Made by a program: the position numbers and the translations under genes
The notes under the pieces: generated by a model
What the model saw: the letters and a program-made list of their open reading frames with translations, nothing else
Database searches by the model: none
What the model was told of the DNA's origin: nothing
Part shown: piece after piece, positions 17,235 to 25,702 of the stretch
Layout of the letters: the number at the start of each line of letters is the position of its first letter
How positions within the stretch are numbered: position 1 is the stretch's first letter
Assembly: GCA_021824175.1 (NCBI GenBank)
Contig: JAKALP010000008.1
Coordinates: 1-64,000, forward strand
From: Deltaproteobacteria bacterium
GTDB lineage: Bacteria; Desulfobacterota; Desulfobacteria; Desulfobacterales; Desulfosarcinaceae
DNA: 64,000 nt
Reading direction: 5' to 3'

Positions 17235-18093
17235 TCCTCAAAAACGGCTATTGCTCTTCGGCGCCGGCGGGAAACTGGGAACCGCTTTGCGCAAGGCTTT
17301 CGGGCCGGACCATCAGCTATTTTTCAAAGACAGCCGGACATTGGATGTTCGTGATACCGTCCAGGTCCGCCGCTATGTGGAAGAGATTGCACCGGATCTG
17401 GTCATCAATGCCGCGGCCTATGTCGGCATCGATGCTTGCGAACAACACCCGGAAACAGCGCTGGCGATCAATACGCTTTTCCCGAAAGAGCTGGCGCGGC
17501 TCTCGAATCAAATGGGCTTTGTGCTGGCGCAGATCAGCACCGATGCGGTCTTCGATAGCTGCAAAGAGGATTACTACGATGAAGCCGACTGCCCCCGGCC
17601 GGTCAATGTTTACGGCCTGAGCAAATACGGCGCGGATTGTCTTGTCGCGGCTATTGCCCAACGCTGCTATATCTTCAGGATTCCACTCTTGTTCGGCCCA
17701 AACCCGCGCAACAATCAATTCGTTGAAAAAATGCTGGCCCGCATCCGCGACGGCGCCGCCGAACTGCGCATTTCCAGCGATATCATTACTTCGCCTAGCT
17801 ACAGCTATGATATTGCGCAAGCCATCCGAACCATAACCGAAACGGGGACCGCTTTCGGCACCTATCACATCGCTAATCAGGGGACTGCTTCGCTCCTGGA
17901 CCTGATGAATCAATTGATAAAGAATCTGAAGCTTGACGTTAAAATCACCGGCTGCCCGCATACCGCCTTTCCATCCCTGGGCATCAAGAACACATATACT
18001 CCGCTGCGTTCGGGCAAGCTGGAGTCCTTACGCCCCTGGCAGGAGGCGCTTGAATCTTACTGCCGCGAGATTAAACACGAGGTGATGGCATGA
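17206..18093 (+). CDS. RmlD-like dTDP-4-dehydrorhamnose reductase family protein
   Basis: A 295-residue NAD(P)-dependent sugar reductase. It has the glycine motif LFGAGGKLGTAL, VINAAAYVGIDACE, STDAVFD and an intact YxxxK (YGLSK), all as in RmlD. In the family it reduces a 4-keto group of a nucleotide sugar. Here it could act on the product of the Gmd-like dehydratase. The ATG at 17206 is chosen over an upstream in-frame start because GGAG lies 7 bases before it and the Rossmann motif follows. The stop overlaps the next radical SAM gene (ATGA). Confidence 0.83.
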   Translation: MPTQPPFNHNPQKRLLLFGAGGKLGTALRKAFGPDHQLFFKDSRTLDVRDTVQVRRYVEEIAPDLVINAAAYVGIDACEQHPETALAINTLFPKELARLSNQMGFVLAQISTDAVFDSCKEDYYDEADCPRPVNVYGLSKYGADCLVAAIAQRCYIFRIPLLFGPNPRNNQFVEKMLARIRDGAAELRISSDIITSPSYSYDIAQAIRTITETGTAFGTYHIANQGTASLLDLMNQLIKNLKLDVKITGCPHTAFPSLGIKNTYTPLRSGKLESLRPWQEALESYCREIKHEVMA

Positions 18094-19181
18094 ATGACCG
18101 CACTTACCGCATGGACAGTCACAAACTCTATTGGCACCTGGATCGGCTCCAGGCCTGGGCCAAAGGAGAAAGGATCGCGCCCATCCATATCGATGTCGGA
18201 CTCAGCAAAGGCTGCAATATCAAGTGCCATTACTGTTTCGGCGCGCTGCAGGGCAATCTCTATAAGCAGGGCCGCGACCAGTACTTCCAGCGGGAACCCT
18301 TGCTGCGTTACATGCGCGATGCCGGCAAAGTCGGCGTGCGTTCCATGGCATTCATCGGCGAGGCCGAACCGCTGCTCAATCCCCATGTGTACGAGGCCAT
18401 CGACGTGGCTACCCAGGCCGGCGTGGATATCGGCTTAGGAACCAACGGCGTTTTGTTTGATATTGGCGCGGCCGGCGAAAAGGCGCTGGAACAACTGATC
18501 TGGATACGCTTCAATATCAGCGCGGCCTCCGATGATGCTTACCGGCGGCTTCATGGCAGCAAGGATTTTTCCACCTTTGTGGAAAAGGTTAAATTCTGTG
18601 TGGCTACCAAAGCCAAAAAAGGATTGCCGGTGACCATCGGCTTCCAGATGGTGCTGACCCCCCAGGACGTGGGCGAAGTGCTGCCGCTGACTGAACTGGC
18701 CAAAAATCTGGGCATCGATTACTTCGAAATCAAGCACTGCGGAGACACCAAGCAAAACGACTTGGGCATTTACAAAAAGCTCGACCAATATGACGAATTC
18801 ACCGAAGTGCTCGAAAAAGCCGAAACCCAAGGCAGTGATCACTTCAAAGTCATTGTCAAATGGAACAATATCTCCAAAAAAGGCCGGCGCACCTACGACT
18901 GCTGCCTCGGCGCGCCCTTTTTGCTCTATTCCAGCGGCGACGGCAAACTCTATCATTGCGGGCTTTTCTTTTCACATCGCGAAGCGGAATTTCGCCTCGG
19001 CGATCTCAACACCGAATCCTTTGCCGACATCGTTAACGGCGATCGCTACTGGGAGATCATGCGGCGCATCGAGAACGGCATCGATGTGCACAAGGAGTGC
19101 TATACCAGTTGCAAGACCAATGCGATCAATGATTTCCTGTTTCAGCTTAAGCAACCGCCTAAACATATCAATTTTATATAG
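18090..19181 (+). CDS. Radical SAM/SPASM protein
   Basis: A 363-residue radical SAM enzyme. The cluster motif is C42, C46, C49 (CNIKCHYC), and FIGEAEPLLNP is the SAM region. The C-terminal cysteines (CCLGAP, YHCGLF, CYTSCK) fit a SPASM-like auxiliary cluster. It ends with the NAINDFLFQLKQPP and HINFI pattern seen in the protein at 13428. GAGGTG precedes the ATG. The substrate is unknown. It is the last gene of the tightly overlapping run that starts at 13428. Confidence 0.87.
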   Translation: MNDRTYRMDSHKLYWHLDRLQAWAKGERIAPIHIDVGLSKGCNIKCHYCFGALQGNLYKQGRDQYFQREPLLRYMRDAGKVGVRSMAFIGEAEPLLNPHVYEAIDVATQAGVDIGLGTNGVLFDIGAAGEKALEQLIWIRFNISAASDDAYRRLHGSKDFSTFVEKVKFCVATKAKKGLPVTIGFQMVLTPQDVGEVLPLTELAKNLGIDYFEIKHCGDTKQNDLGIYKKLDQYDEFTEVLEKAETQGSDHFKVIVKWNNISKKGRRTYDCCLGAPFLLYSSGDGKLYHCGLFFSHREAEFRLGDLNTESFADIVNGDRYWEIMRRIENGIDVHKECYTSCKTNAINDFLFQLKQPPKHINFI

Positions 19182-19245
19182 GGAATAAAGTTTACTAAAA
19201 AATCGTTACACCCACCCCTTCACCCCCACAAGCGCTAACTTAATT

Positions 19246-19374
19246 GAGGGGTAGGGGAGTTTCTCAAACAAAGTTGCGTCATTCCCGCGAAGGCGGGAAT
19301 CCAGTTTTCTTGATTGCTATCCCGCTGGATGCCCGCCTGCGCGGGCATGACGAAAGAAACACCCCGAGGCCTGA
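19246..19374 (+). repeat. REP-like double-hairpin element, type I, copy 2
   Basis: Same design as the copy at 8380: outer arms GGGGAGTTTCT and AACACCCCGA, and stems ATTCCCGC..GCGGGAAT and ATGCCCGC..GCGGGCAT. It fills most of the 303-base gap 19182-19484, in which I see nothing else except C-rich sequence at 19209-19230. Confidence 0.9.
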
Positions 19375-19484
19375 CTTAATTGAATATCGAATATCGAACA
19401 AGAAACAGCAGAATGCCGAAAGAACTTAGACGGTATGAGCTTGAGGTATATCGGTTCTTCCCATACCCCCCTTAGGAGCAGTAC

Positions 19485-20165
19485 ATGCAAGCCCGACCAA
19501 TCAGCGACCAACATATAGAATACTCCGCCGAAGAAAAGCGCGTGCATCTGGGCATGATGTCCGGTCACCGCTGGCACATGGACCCCAAGGTGCTGCTTTT
19601 CTCCATGGCGCGTTATAAATTCGTGGCCAAGATGCTGACCGGAACAGCCTCAGTACTTGAAGTCGGATGCGGCGACGGCTGGGGAACCCATCTGGTGGCC
19701 CATGAAGTGCAATCCATCCATGCCGTGGACATCGACCCGGTCATGGTGGCGGAATGCCGGAAAACCCAAACCGACGACCGCATCACATTTGCCGTTCACG
19801 ACATGCAGGCCGCGCCGCTTGAAAAGCATTTTGATGCCGTCTATCTGCTCGATGTTCTGGAACATGTCCAGGCGCAAGCGGAAGATCAATTTTTGCGCCA
19901 CGTGACGCGTTCCCTGGGGCCGGATGGCGTCTGCATCGTCGGCCTTCCCAGTCTTGAAAGCCAGGCGTATGCTTCCGCGCCCAGCCGGGCCACCCACGTC
20001 AATTGCAAGAGCGGCAAGGATTTTAAGAAATTACTGCAGCGCTATTTCAAGAATGTCTTTTTATTCAGCATGAATGATGAAGTGGTGCATACCGGTTTTA
20101 CGCCAATGGCGCACTATCTGCTGTGCCTTTGCGTCGGCGTCCGGCAGGAGATTCAACATGGCTAA
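19485..20165 (+). CDS. Class I SAM-dependent methyltransferase
   Basis: A 226-residue Rossmann methyltransferase. Motif I is VLEVGCGDGWGTHL (about 53-66), an acidic residue follows in HAVDIDP, and YLLDVLEHV is motif IV. It is soluble. AGGAG lies 7 bases before the ATG. It overlaps the next gene by 8 bases, so it is coupled to the B12-type radical SAM enzyme. It probably O- or N-methylates a sugar or protein in this pathway; the target is not readable. Confidence 0.83.
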   Translation: MQARPISDQHIEYSAEEKRVHLGMMSGHRWHMDPKVLLFSMARYKFVAKMLTGTASVLEVGCGDGWGTHLVAHEVQSIHAVDIDPVMVAECRKTQTDDRITFAVHDMQAAPLEKHFDAVYLLDVLEHVQAQAEDQFLRHVTRSLGPDGVCIVGLPSLESQAYASAPSRATHVNCKSGKDFKKLLQRYFKNVFLFSMNDEVVHTGFTPMAHYLLCLCVGVRQEIQHG

Positions 20166-21585
20166 GAAACGCCTCATTCTGGCCTATCCCAACATGCGCT
20201 GGCAAAAAGAAGATCTGGTGACCATGTGGAATCTGGAACCCACCACGCTTTGTCTGCTGGCCCAGATGGTGCGCGACATGGTCGAGGTGAAGATCATCGA
20301 TGCCCAGTTCCATGACATGGGCCGCGAGCAGTTTGTCGCCCAAGTGGCCGCTTACAAACCCGATTACGTGGGCCTTTCGCTTTTAACTTCCGAGTATGCC
20401 GAGACTCTGGATATCGCGGCCGGCCTGATCAAAAAAATCGATCCGGCCATCACGGTGATCGTTGGCGGCGTGCATGCCACCACCATGCCCGAATTCGTCA
20501 TGCGCAACCACCATATTGACTACTGCGTCATCGGCGAAGGTGAGTATGTGCTGCGCGATTTGCTGCTGTACTTCCAAGGAGAAGGGGAGCTGCCCGCCGA
20601 AGGGTTGGCTTATCGGCACCAAGAAGAGCTGATCATCCAGAAAGCGGCCAGGGTGGCGGACCTGACCCGGCTGCCCTGGCCAGCCTACGACCTGGTCGAT
20701 TACAGCGCCTACCTCAGCAAGGTGCAGCGCAGTTACAGCGCCAACAACCCGCCGGAATTTCCCTTTGTGCGCATGGTCACCACCCGCGGCTGCCCCTTTG
20801 GCTGTCTCTTTTGTCAGGTGGAGACCATTGCCGGTCGCAAGGTGCGCGCCCGCGACCCGGAAGATGTAGTAAAAGAACTGCTCTATTTGAAGAAAACCTA
20901 CGGCATCCGCTCGCTGGTCTTTGATGAAGACAACCTGCTCATGGGGCCTAACGACTATGCCCGGCGTCTTTTCTCCCTCATGGTGGAGCACAAGGTAGGG
21001 CTTAAATGGATTGCTTCGGCCTTTGCGCTTTTTTTGTTGAACGATGAGCTGCTCGACCTGATGAAGGCTTCGGGCTGCGTGGGCATCAATGTGGCCATCG
21101 AATCGGGCAACCCCCGAGTGCTCAAGGAGATTGTGGGCAAGCCCATCAAGGATTTGGAACGGGTCCCGGCCATCATCGACAGCATTACCCGCCGCGGCAT
21201 TTACTGCATCGCCAATTTCATCATCGGCTTTCCGGGCGAGACCTGGGATGAGATCCGCGAGACCATAGCCTTTGCCGAACGCTGCGGCGCCGATTACGTT
21301 AAAATCTACGGCGCGGTCCCCCTTTACAAGACCAGACTCTTCGGTCTGGCCAAGGAAAAAGGGCTGCTGGTGTGCAACGACGAAATCCCCAAAGTGGATT
21401 GGCGTTACGGACAGATTCTTTCGGATGAATGGACGCCAAAAGACATCAGCATTCTGAGGGCCTACGAGTGGGACAGGATCAATTTCAGACCTGAAAAATT
21501 AATGCGTCTTCAAGATATTACTGGCGCAACGCTCGAAGAGATCAAGCGTATGCGAAAAATGACTAGAGATAGTCTTATATTTTGA
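20158..21585 (+). CDS. B12-binding radical SAM protein
   Basis: A 475-residue enzyme with an N-terminal cobalamin-binding-like Rossmann domain (about 1-140; DYVGLSLLTSEY, VIVGGVHATTMPE) and a radical SAM domain with C212, C216, C219 (CPFGCLFC). The classical DxHxxG cobalamin motif is not obvious: DAQFHDMG is close. Family members perform methylations and rearrangements. ATG 20158 is preferred because AGGAG lies before it and the family N-terminus (LILAYPNMRW) starts there. A co-transcribed methyltransferase gene precedes it; an AT-rich patch follows. Confidence 0.87.
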   Translation: MAKKRLILAYPNMRWQKEDLVTMWNLEPTTLCLLAQMVRDMVEVKIIDAQFHDMGREQFVAQVAAYKPDYVGLSLLTSEYAETLDIAAGLIKKIDPAITVIVGGVHATTMPEFVMRNHHIDYCVIGEGEYVLRDLLLYFQGEGELPAEGLAYRHQEELIIQKAARVADLTRLPWPAYDLVDYSAYLSKVQRSYSANNPPEFPFVRMVTTRGCPFGCLFCQVETIAGRKVRARDPEDVVKELLYLKKTYGIRSLVFDEDNLLMGPNDYARRLFSLMVEHKVGLKWIASAFALFLLNDELLDLMKASGCVGINVAIESGNPRVLKEIVGKPIKDLERVPAIIDSITRRGIYCIANFIIGFPGETWDEIRETIAFAERCGADYVKIYGAVPLYKTRLFGLAKEKGLLVCNDEIPKVDWRYGQILSDEWTPKDISILRAYEWDRINFRPEKLMRLQDITGATLEEIKRMRKMTRDSLIF

Positions 21586-21672
21586 CCTGTCCGCGAATCG
21601 AAAAATATCCGAGATACGATTTTTCTATATTCCAGCTATTGGCAACCAACTGAAAATAATATCGATCAAAGT

Positions 21673-22581
21673 TTGATAATAGGAGCTACCGCATTGGGTC
21701 TTCTTGCACCACTCGCCGAAATGTTTTTCATTGAAAATGCATACCGCCCATTCAGAGGTAACGTCCTGTTTATTGGCAGGCAGGACATTTTTATCACGAT
21801 AGGTGCATTAATTCGTCTGTTTGAAAAATATAAGATCAACGCCATGCCGAAAGCGGGACTAGAATTCAACCCATCGAACCCCCATTTGATTTTGGATAAG
21901 AGCTTTATGAGCTTGTTTGAAATCAGCTCTTTGGATTTTATGGATGTGTCAGATTATGAGGGTGCGAATATTATTTGGGATCTGGGAAAACCAGTTCCAG
22001 AAGCACTGCATGGACGATATGACCTTATCTATAATGGTTCCTGCCTGGATAATATGTTCAACCCAGCTCAGGCGATACTGAATCTCACCAATATGCTGAA
22101 GCCCAATGGACGTATCATCCATCTCGAACATGCCAGCAATTTCAATGGACCATACTTGATGTATTCGCCTGGCTGGTTTTTTGACTATTACGTTCAAAAT
22201 GGATTTGCGGATTGCAAGGTATACCTTGCGGAATTCAAAGATTCACCCACGCTATATTTTGGCCCATGGGATTTGTTTCTTTACGATTGGAACAAAAATC
22301 CAGCCGGACACATGCCAACCTGCCAGAATAACAGCCATTTTATGTTGGTTGTAATTGCAGAAAAAAAAGCGGACGCATCGGTAAATAAGCTCCCCATTCA
22401 GCTTCAATATAGAAAAGATGAAATGACCATGCTGGAGTTTAAAAGAAATTTGATTCAGATTCTTACTGCCGAGAGGCCGATTGTTAATATGACGGTCAAA
22501 CGCAATCCGCAGCGTGAAGAATTTATCAGGCTTGGCATGTTAAGTTCCGATTTGTATAATGGCGTATACCCGCCTCTATAA
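21673..22581 (+). CDS. Methyltransferase-like protein (TTG start uncertain)
   Basis: A protein of about 302 residues with a SAM-methyltransferase-like half: YDLIYNGSCLDNMFNP and LKPNGRIIHLEHASN resemble motifs IV and V. The glycine-rich motif I is weak (NVLFIGRQD). No ATG precedes residue 17; TTG at 21673 is taken as start, but the frame is open back to the upstream stop at 21583 and encodes a plausible extension. Either a rare start codon is used or a start was lost. The sequence is AT-rich compared with its neighbours. Function is probably methylation of a sugar; low certainty. Confidence 0.62.
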   Translation: MIIGATALGLLAPLAEMFFIENAYRPFRGNVLFIGRQDIFITIGALIRLFEKYKINAMPKAGLEFNPSNPHLILDKSFMSLFEISSLDFMDVSDYEGANIIWDLGKPVPEALHGRYDLIYNGSCLDNMFNPAQAILNLTNMLKPNGRIIHLEHASNFNGPYLMYSPGWFFDYYVQNGFADCKVYLAEFKDSPTLYFGPWDLFLYDWNKNPAGHMPTCQNNSHFMLVVIAEKKADASVNKLPIQLQYRKDEMTMLEFKRNLIQILTAERPIVNMTVKRNPQREEFIRLGMLSSDLYNGVYPPL

Positions 22582-22649
22582 TAGGTCTCTCCCCAAGTGT
22601 ACGCCACCCATAAATGAACCCAACCAGACACACTGTGTGCTAATAAAAA

Positions 22650-23705
22650 ATGAGCCAGAAATGTAAAGTGCTTATCGCTTGTGTAAAGTGGGCTGACTTG
22701 AACCCACGAAGACCACTTTGTCCGAGTTCTTTTACACTCATTGATACGCTGCAAAAGTCTGATATAGGCGTGCCCTATGCATTTTTCTGCGACGAACATG
22801 CATACAAGACAAAAACTCAGTGCGATGAAAGTTTTTTGAATTATTGTTATCAGGTTCAACCCGATTTTTTGCTTTTATTTCCAACTCAGCTCGATATGAG
22901 TATTGCCTTGCCAAGCAACGATAATCGACATCAGCCACTCTATGCATTCCCTAGAAATGAAACCATACGATTCGTTCGAGACAAGCTAAGTATCCCCGTT
23001 ATAACAGCAGTGGGTGATGCATGGGGCAATGCCGCCTTTGAACGTTTTGAAGCTATGAAGGATTTCTCCGATAAGATATTGTTATTTGATCCTGCTTCAG
23101 ATTTCCTAATAAAAACAAAAACACCCCAAAAATATGCCATACTCTGGTTTCCAGTCGACCAGAAGATCTTTTATAAAACAGATTTACCACAGGATATTCC
23201 AATAAGTTTCATCGGAAGAACCCATCCAGTGCCTGAAAACGGCAGTATTTCCGCAGAAAGTTCACTACATCAATATGTATATCGGACCCACTTGCTGCAA
23301 AAAATGATCAGCTTGGGATGTCCAATCTTTCAAGCCGGCGGAGTTCAAAGCACCTATCCATTATCCGTTGAGATGGTTGCCAATTATCTTCAGCGAAGTA
23401 AGATTTCAATAAGTATTACCTATCATACCCCCACAAAACGTCTCTTTAGAGGTAGAACTTGGGAGGCGACTAATTGCGGAACGATGCTGCTAGAGGAGGA
23501 TAATGACTCCATTCGCCATTTCTTTGAACCCTTGAAGCACTATGTTCCTTTTTTAGACCCGGAAGAGGGGATTGATCGAGCCAATTTTTTTCTTCATCAT
23601 GAGGGGTTTCGAATGGAAATCGCCAAAGCCGCACACGAACTGGTCCAGCAAGAGTATAATGAAAGAAATTTTTGGTACAAATTGCTTCATTTGGCTAATG
23701 TTTGA
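22650..23705 (+). CDS. CgeB-like glycosyltransferase, paralogue 1
   Basis: A 351-residue GT-B-like protein. The C-terminal half has GRTWEATNCGTMLLEED, the pattern found in CgeB/DUF3880-type glycosyltransferases (RGRTFEA..CGG.LLTE). SFIGRTHP resembles the start of the C-terminal Rossmann domain. It is a clear paralogue of the protein at 25686, sharing CDEH, TQLDM or TQLDI, INAVGDAYG or ITAVGDAWG, and LHQY. CgeB-type enzymes are common in flagellin or spore glycosylation. The DNA is AT-rich and the Shine-Dalgarno weak. Donor and acceptor are unknown. Confidence 0.75.
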   Translation: MSQKCKVLIACVKWADLNPRRPLCPSSFTLIDTLQKSDIGVPYAFFCDEHAYKTKTQCDESFLNYCYQVQPDFLLLFPTQLDMSIALPSNDNRHQPLYAFPRNETIRFVRDKLSIPVITAVGDAWGNAAFERFEAMKDFSDKILLFDPASDFLIKTKTPQKYAILWFPVDQKIFYKTDLPQDIPISFIGRTHPVPENGSISAESSLHQYVYRTHLLQKMISLGCPIFQAGGVQSTYPLSVEMVANYLQRSKISISITYHTPTKRLFRGRTWEATNCGTMLLEEDNDSIRHFFEPLKHYVPFLDPEEGIDRANFFLHHEGFRMEIAKAAHELVQQEYNERNFWYKLLHLANV

Positions 23706-23797
23706 TGCTGTTAATTAAAGACAATCTTGTATACCTTCCACAGACTAAAAATTTAGCGAAACGCTGAAAATATGCTGCAACCATTTGGTGAACTAAT

Positions 23798-25702
23798 ATG
23801 AAAAGATTCTTGCTGGTCAAAAAACCGTACTCATTTTTTCCCATCGGTTTGGCGCACGTCATGACCGCCTTGCGTAAAAACGGAATTCCCTATGAGTTCC
23901 AAGACCTGAATTTCAATCGAGTAGATTGGATAAAACGCTTGCGCGAGGGGCAATATTGCGGCGTGGGCATCGGCGGACTCTATGCGGATTTCAACTTTAT
24001 CTCCGAGTTTGCCCAAAACGTAAAACGCTCCTCACCCCAAACCCCCCTTGTGTTGGGCGGTAGCATGACCTCTGATATCCGCATGGATATCCTCTTCGAA
24101 CACACGCCCATAGACTTTGCCGTGGTGGGTGAGGGCGAGCACACATTGGTGGAGTTGATTCGGGGGTTTCATTCGGGGCAGACCGATTTCAGCGCCATCG
24201 ACGGCATTGTTTATCGGGATGTTCAAGGAAAGCCCGTGGCCACCAAACGCAGGAAGATCATCGACCTCAAGGATGAAAACTTATATCCAACCTGGGACGA
24301 CATTAATATCGAACACTACCTTGCGGTGGGCTATCCGGGGTATGAAAAGTTCACGGCCATGCCGGTGCTCACCGGACGCGGCTGCACGGGCAAGTGCATC
24401 TTTTGTTCACCGACCAACGGCCGTTACCGGATGCGCCCCATCGACCAGGTCATCCAAGAGCTCAAACATTTAAGTTCGCGCTATTGCTTCACGGGATTCG
24501 CATTTCTCAATGAAATCATGTATCCGACCCAGAAGATGATGTTCGAATTCCTGGAAGCCTACAAAGCCTCGGGAATCAACAAGCCGTGGATTGCCTGCCT
24601 CAGAGTCGATATCGGCATCGATTTGCTTAAAGCCATGAAAGAGGCCGGTTGCGTGGGCGCCAACTGCGGCATCGAAAGCGGCAACGACCGTGTCTTGCGT
24701 CAGATGCGCAAAAATATCACAGTTCAACAGGTTAAGGAGTTCTATCGGAATTGCAAAGAAGTTGGCTTAACAGCCCAGGGATCGATCATGTTCGGCAGTG
24801 AAACCGAAACCGATGAAGAATTGAAAGAGACCATCGATTTGATGATCCATGAGGATATTCATTCCCTCGGCGGCGCTTTGTTGATTTCTTATCCCGGAAC
24901 CGAAGTGTATCAACGCGCGGTCGAACAGGGCCGCATCAAGGACGAATACCAATATCTTAAAGATCTGGATTTCAGCGATATCAGCCTCACGGGCAATTTC
25001 AGAAATGTGAATTACTTGAATGTCAGCGGCATGTCCGATGAAACGCTGTTCCGCACCATGGTCAAGCAAGCATGCCGGCATCGCACTTACAACTACTACC
25101 GATTCGCGGCCACTGATGTCGATTTGGATTCGCTTCAAGGAAGATGCCCGGTGTGTCATGCGGTCGTGGAGTTGAAGATAAACCCAAACTGCATGCTCAA
25201 TTGTGTCGCTTACTGCGAACATTGCTATTCCCCGGCCTTTTTCCATCTGTATGATCAACCAATGTTTAAGCTGCATTTAGATACTTTGAGATCCCTTGTT
25301 TCGAAAAGCGGGCGCATCGCAATCTATGGAACAGGTATCAACGCGCAATATCTTCATCTTCATGATGTGCTTTGGCTGGATCTGGACAGCCTGGTGTGCG
25401 CGTTAGATGAATTGGGCACTTGGAACAAGCCGTACTTTTTCAATGAACCGGTGATCTCTTTGGAAAAATTGCCGACCATGAAACCCGATTTGGTTTTGAT
25501 CGCTGATACGGTCAGCCCGGTGTATGCTCGAACCAACCTCGAGAGAGTTGATCTCCCTCAAGAAATGATCCTTCCATTGCTTCCTCCGGCTTGGAACGAC
25601 TTTGTATGGAAGCTCTACGAAAATCGACACAAAATGGTGGCCAACACCGGCACTCAACACCCAAGCGCGAAGGAATTGAAAAACTATGCTCAAGTTGGAT
25701 AA
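23798..25702 (+). CDS. B12-binding radical SAM protein with C-terminal zinc-ribbon and Rossmann-like extension
   Basis: A 634-residue enzyme. The order is an N-terminal cobalamin-binding-like domain (about 1-130; LGGSMTSD), a radical SAM core with C196, C200, C203 (CTGKCIFC), and a long C-terminal extension. The extension has a four-Cys ribbon (CPVC..CEHC, near residues 450-475) and then a Rossmann-like segment (RIAIYGTGINAQYL). That last segment resembles the small NAD-like or capping domains attached to sugar enzymes. Such triple architecture is unusual. It overlaps the CgeB-like gene at 25686 by 17 bases. The substrate is unknown. Confidence 0.85.
   Translation: MKRFLLVKKPYSFFPIGLAHVMTALRKNGIPYEFQDLNFNRVDWIKRLREGQYCGVGIGGLYADFNFISEFAQNVKRSSPQTPLVLGGSMTSDIRMDILFEHTPIDFAVVGEGEHTLVELIRGFHSGQTDFSAIDGIVYRDVQGKPVATKRRKIIDLKDENLYPTWDDINIEHYLAVGYPGYEKFTAMPVLTGRGCTGKCIFCSPTNGRYRMRPIDQVIQELKHLSSRYCFTGFAFLNEIMYPTQKMMFEFLEAYKASGINKPWIACLRVDIGIDLLKAMKEAGCVGANCGIESGNDRVLRQMRKNITVQQVKEFYRNCKEVGLTAQGSIMFGSETETDEELKETIDLMIHEDIHSLGGALLISYPGTEVYQRAVEQGRIKDEYQYLKDLDFSDISLTGNFRNVNYLNVSGMSDETLFRTMVKQACRHRTYNYYRFAATDVDLDSLQGRCPVCHAVVELKINPNCMLNCVAYCEHCYSPAFFHLYDQPMFKLHLDTLRSLVSKSGRIAIYGTGINAQYLHLHDVLWLDLDSLVCALDELGTWNKPYFFNEPVISLEKLPTMKPDLVLIADTVSPVYARTNLERVDLPQEMILPLLPPAWNDFVWKLYENRHKMVANTGTQHPSAKELKNYAQVG

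Larger units (their letters stand above)
21586..23797. other. AT-rich patch inside the island
   Basis: From the stop of the radical SAM gene at 21585 to the start of the next at 23798, the DNA is visibly richer in A and T than both flanks. Codon choice shifts to A/T-ending codons. It carries the genes at 21673 and 22650, neither with a strong Shine-Dalgarno. This looks like recently acquired DNA; no attachment site or transposase is visible. Confidence 0.6.
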
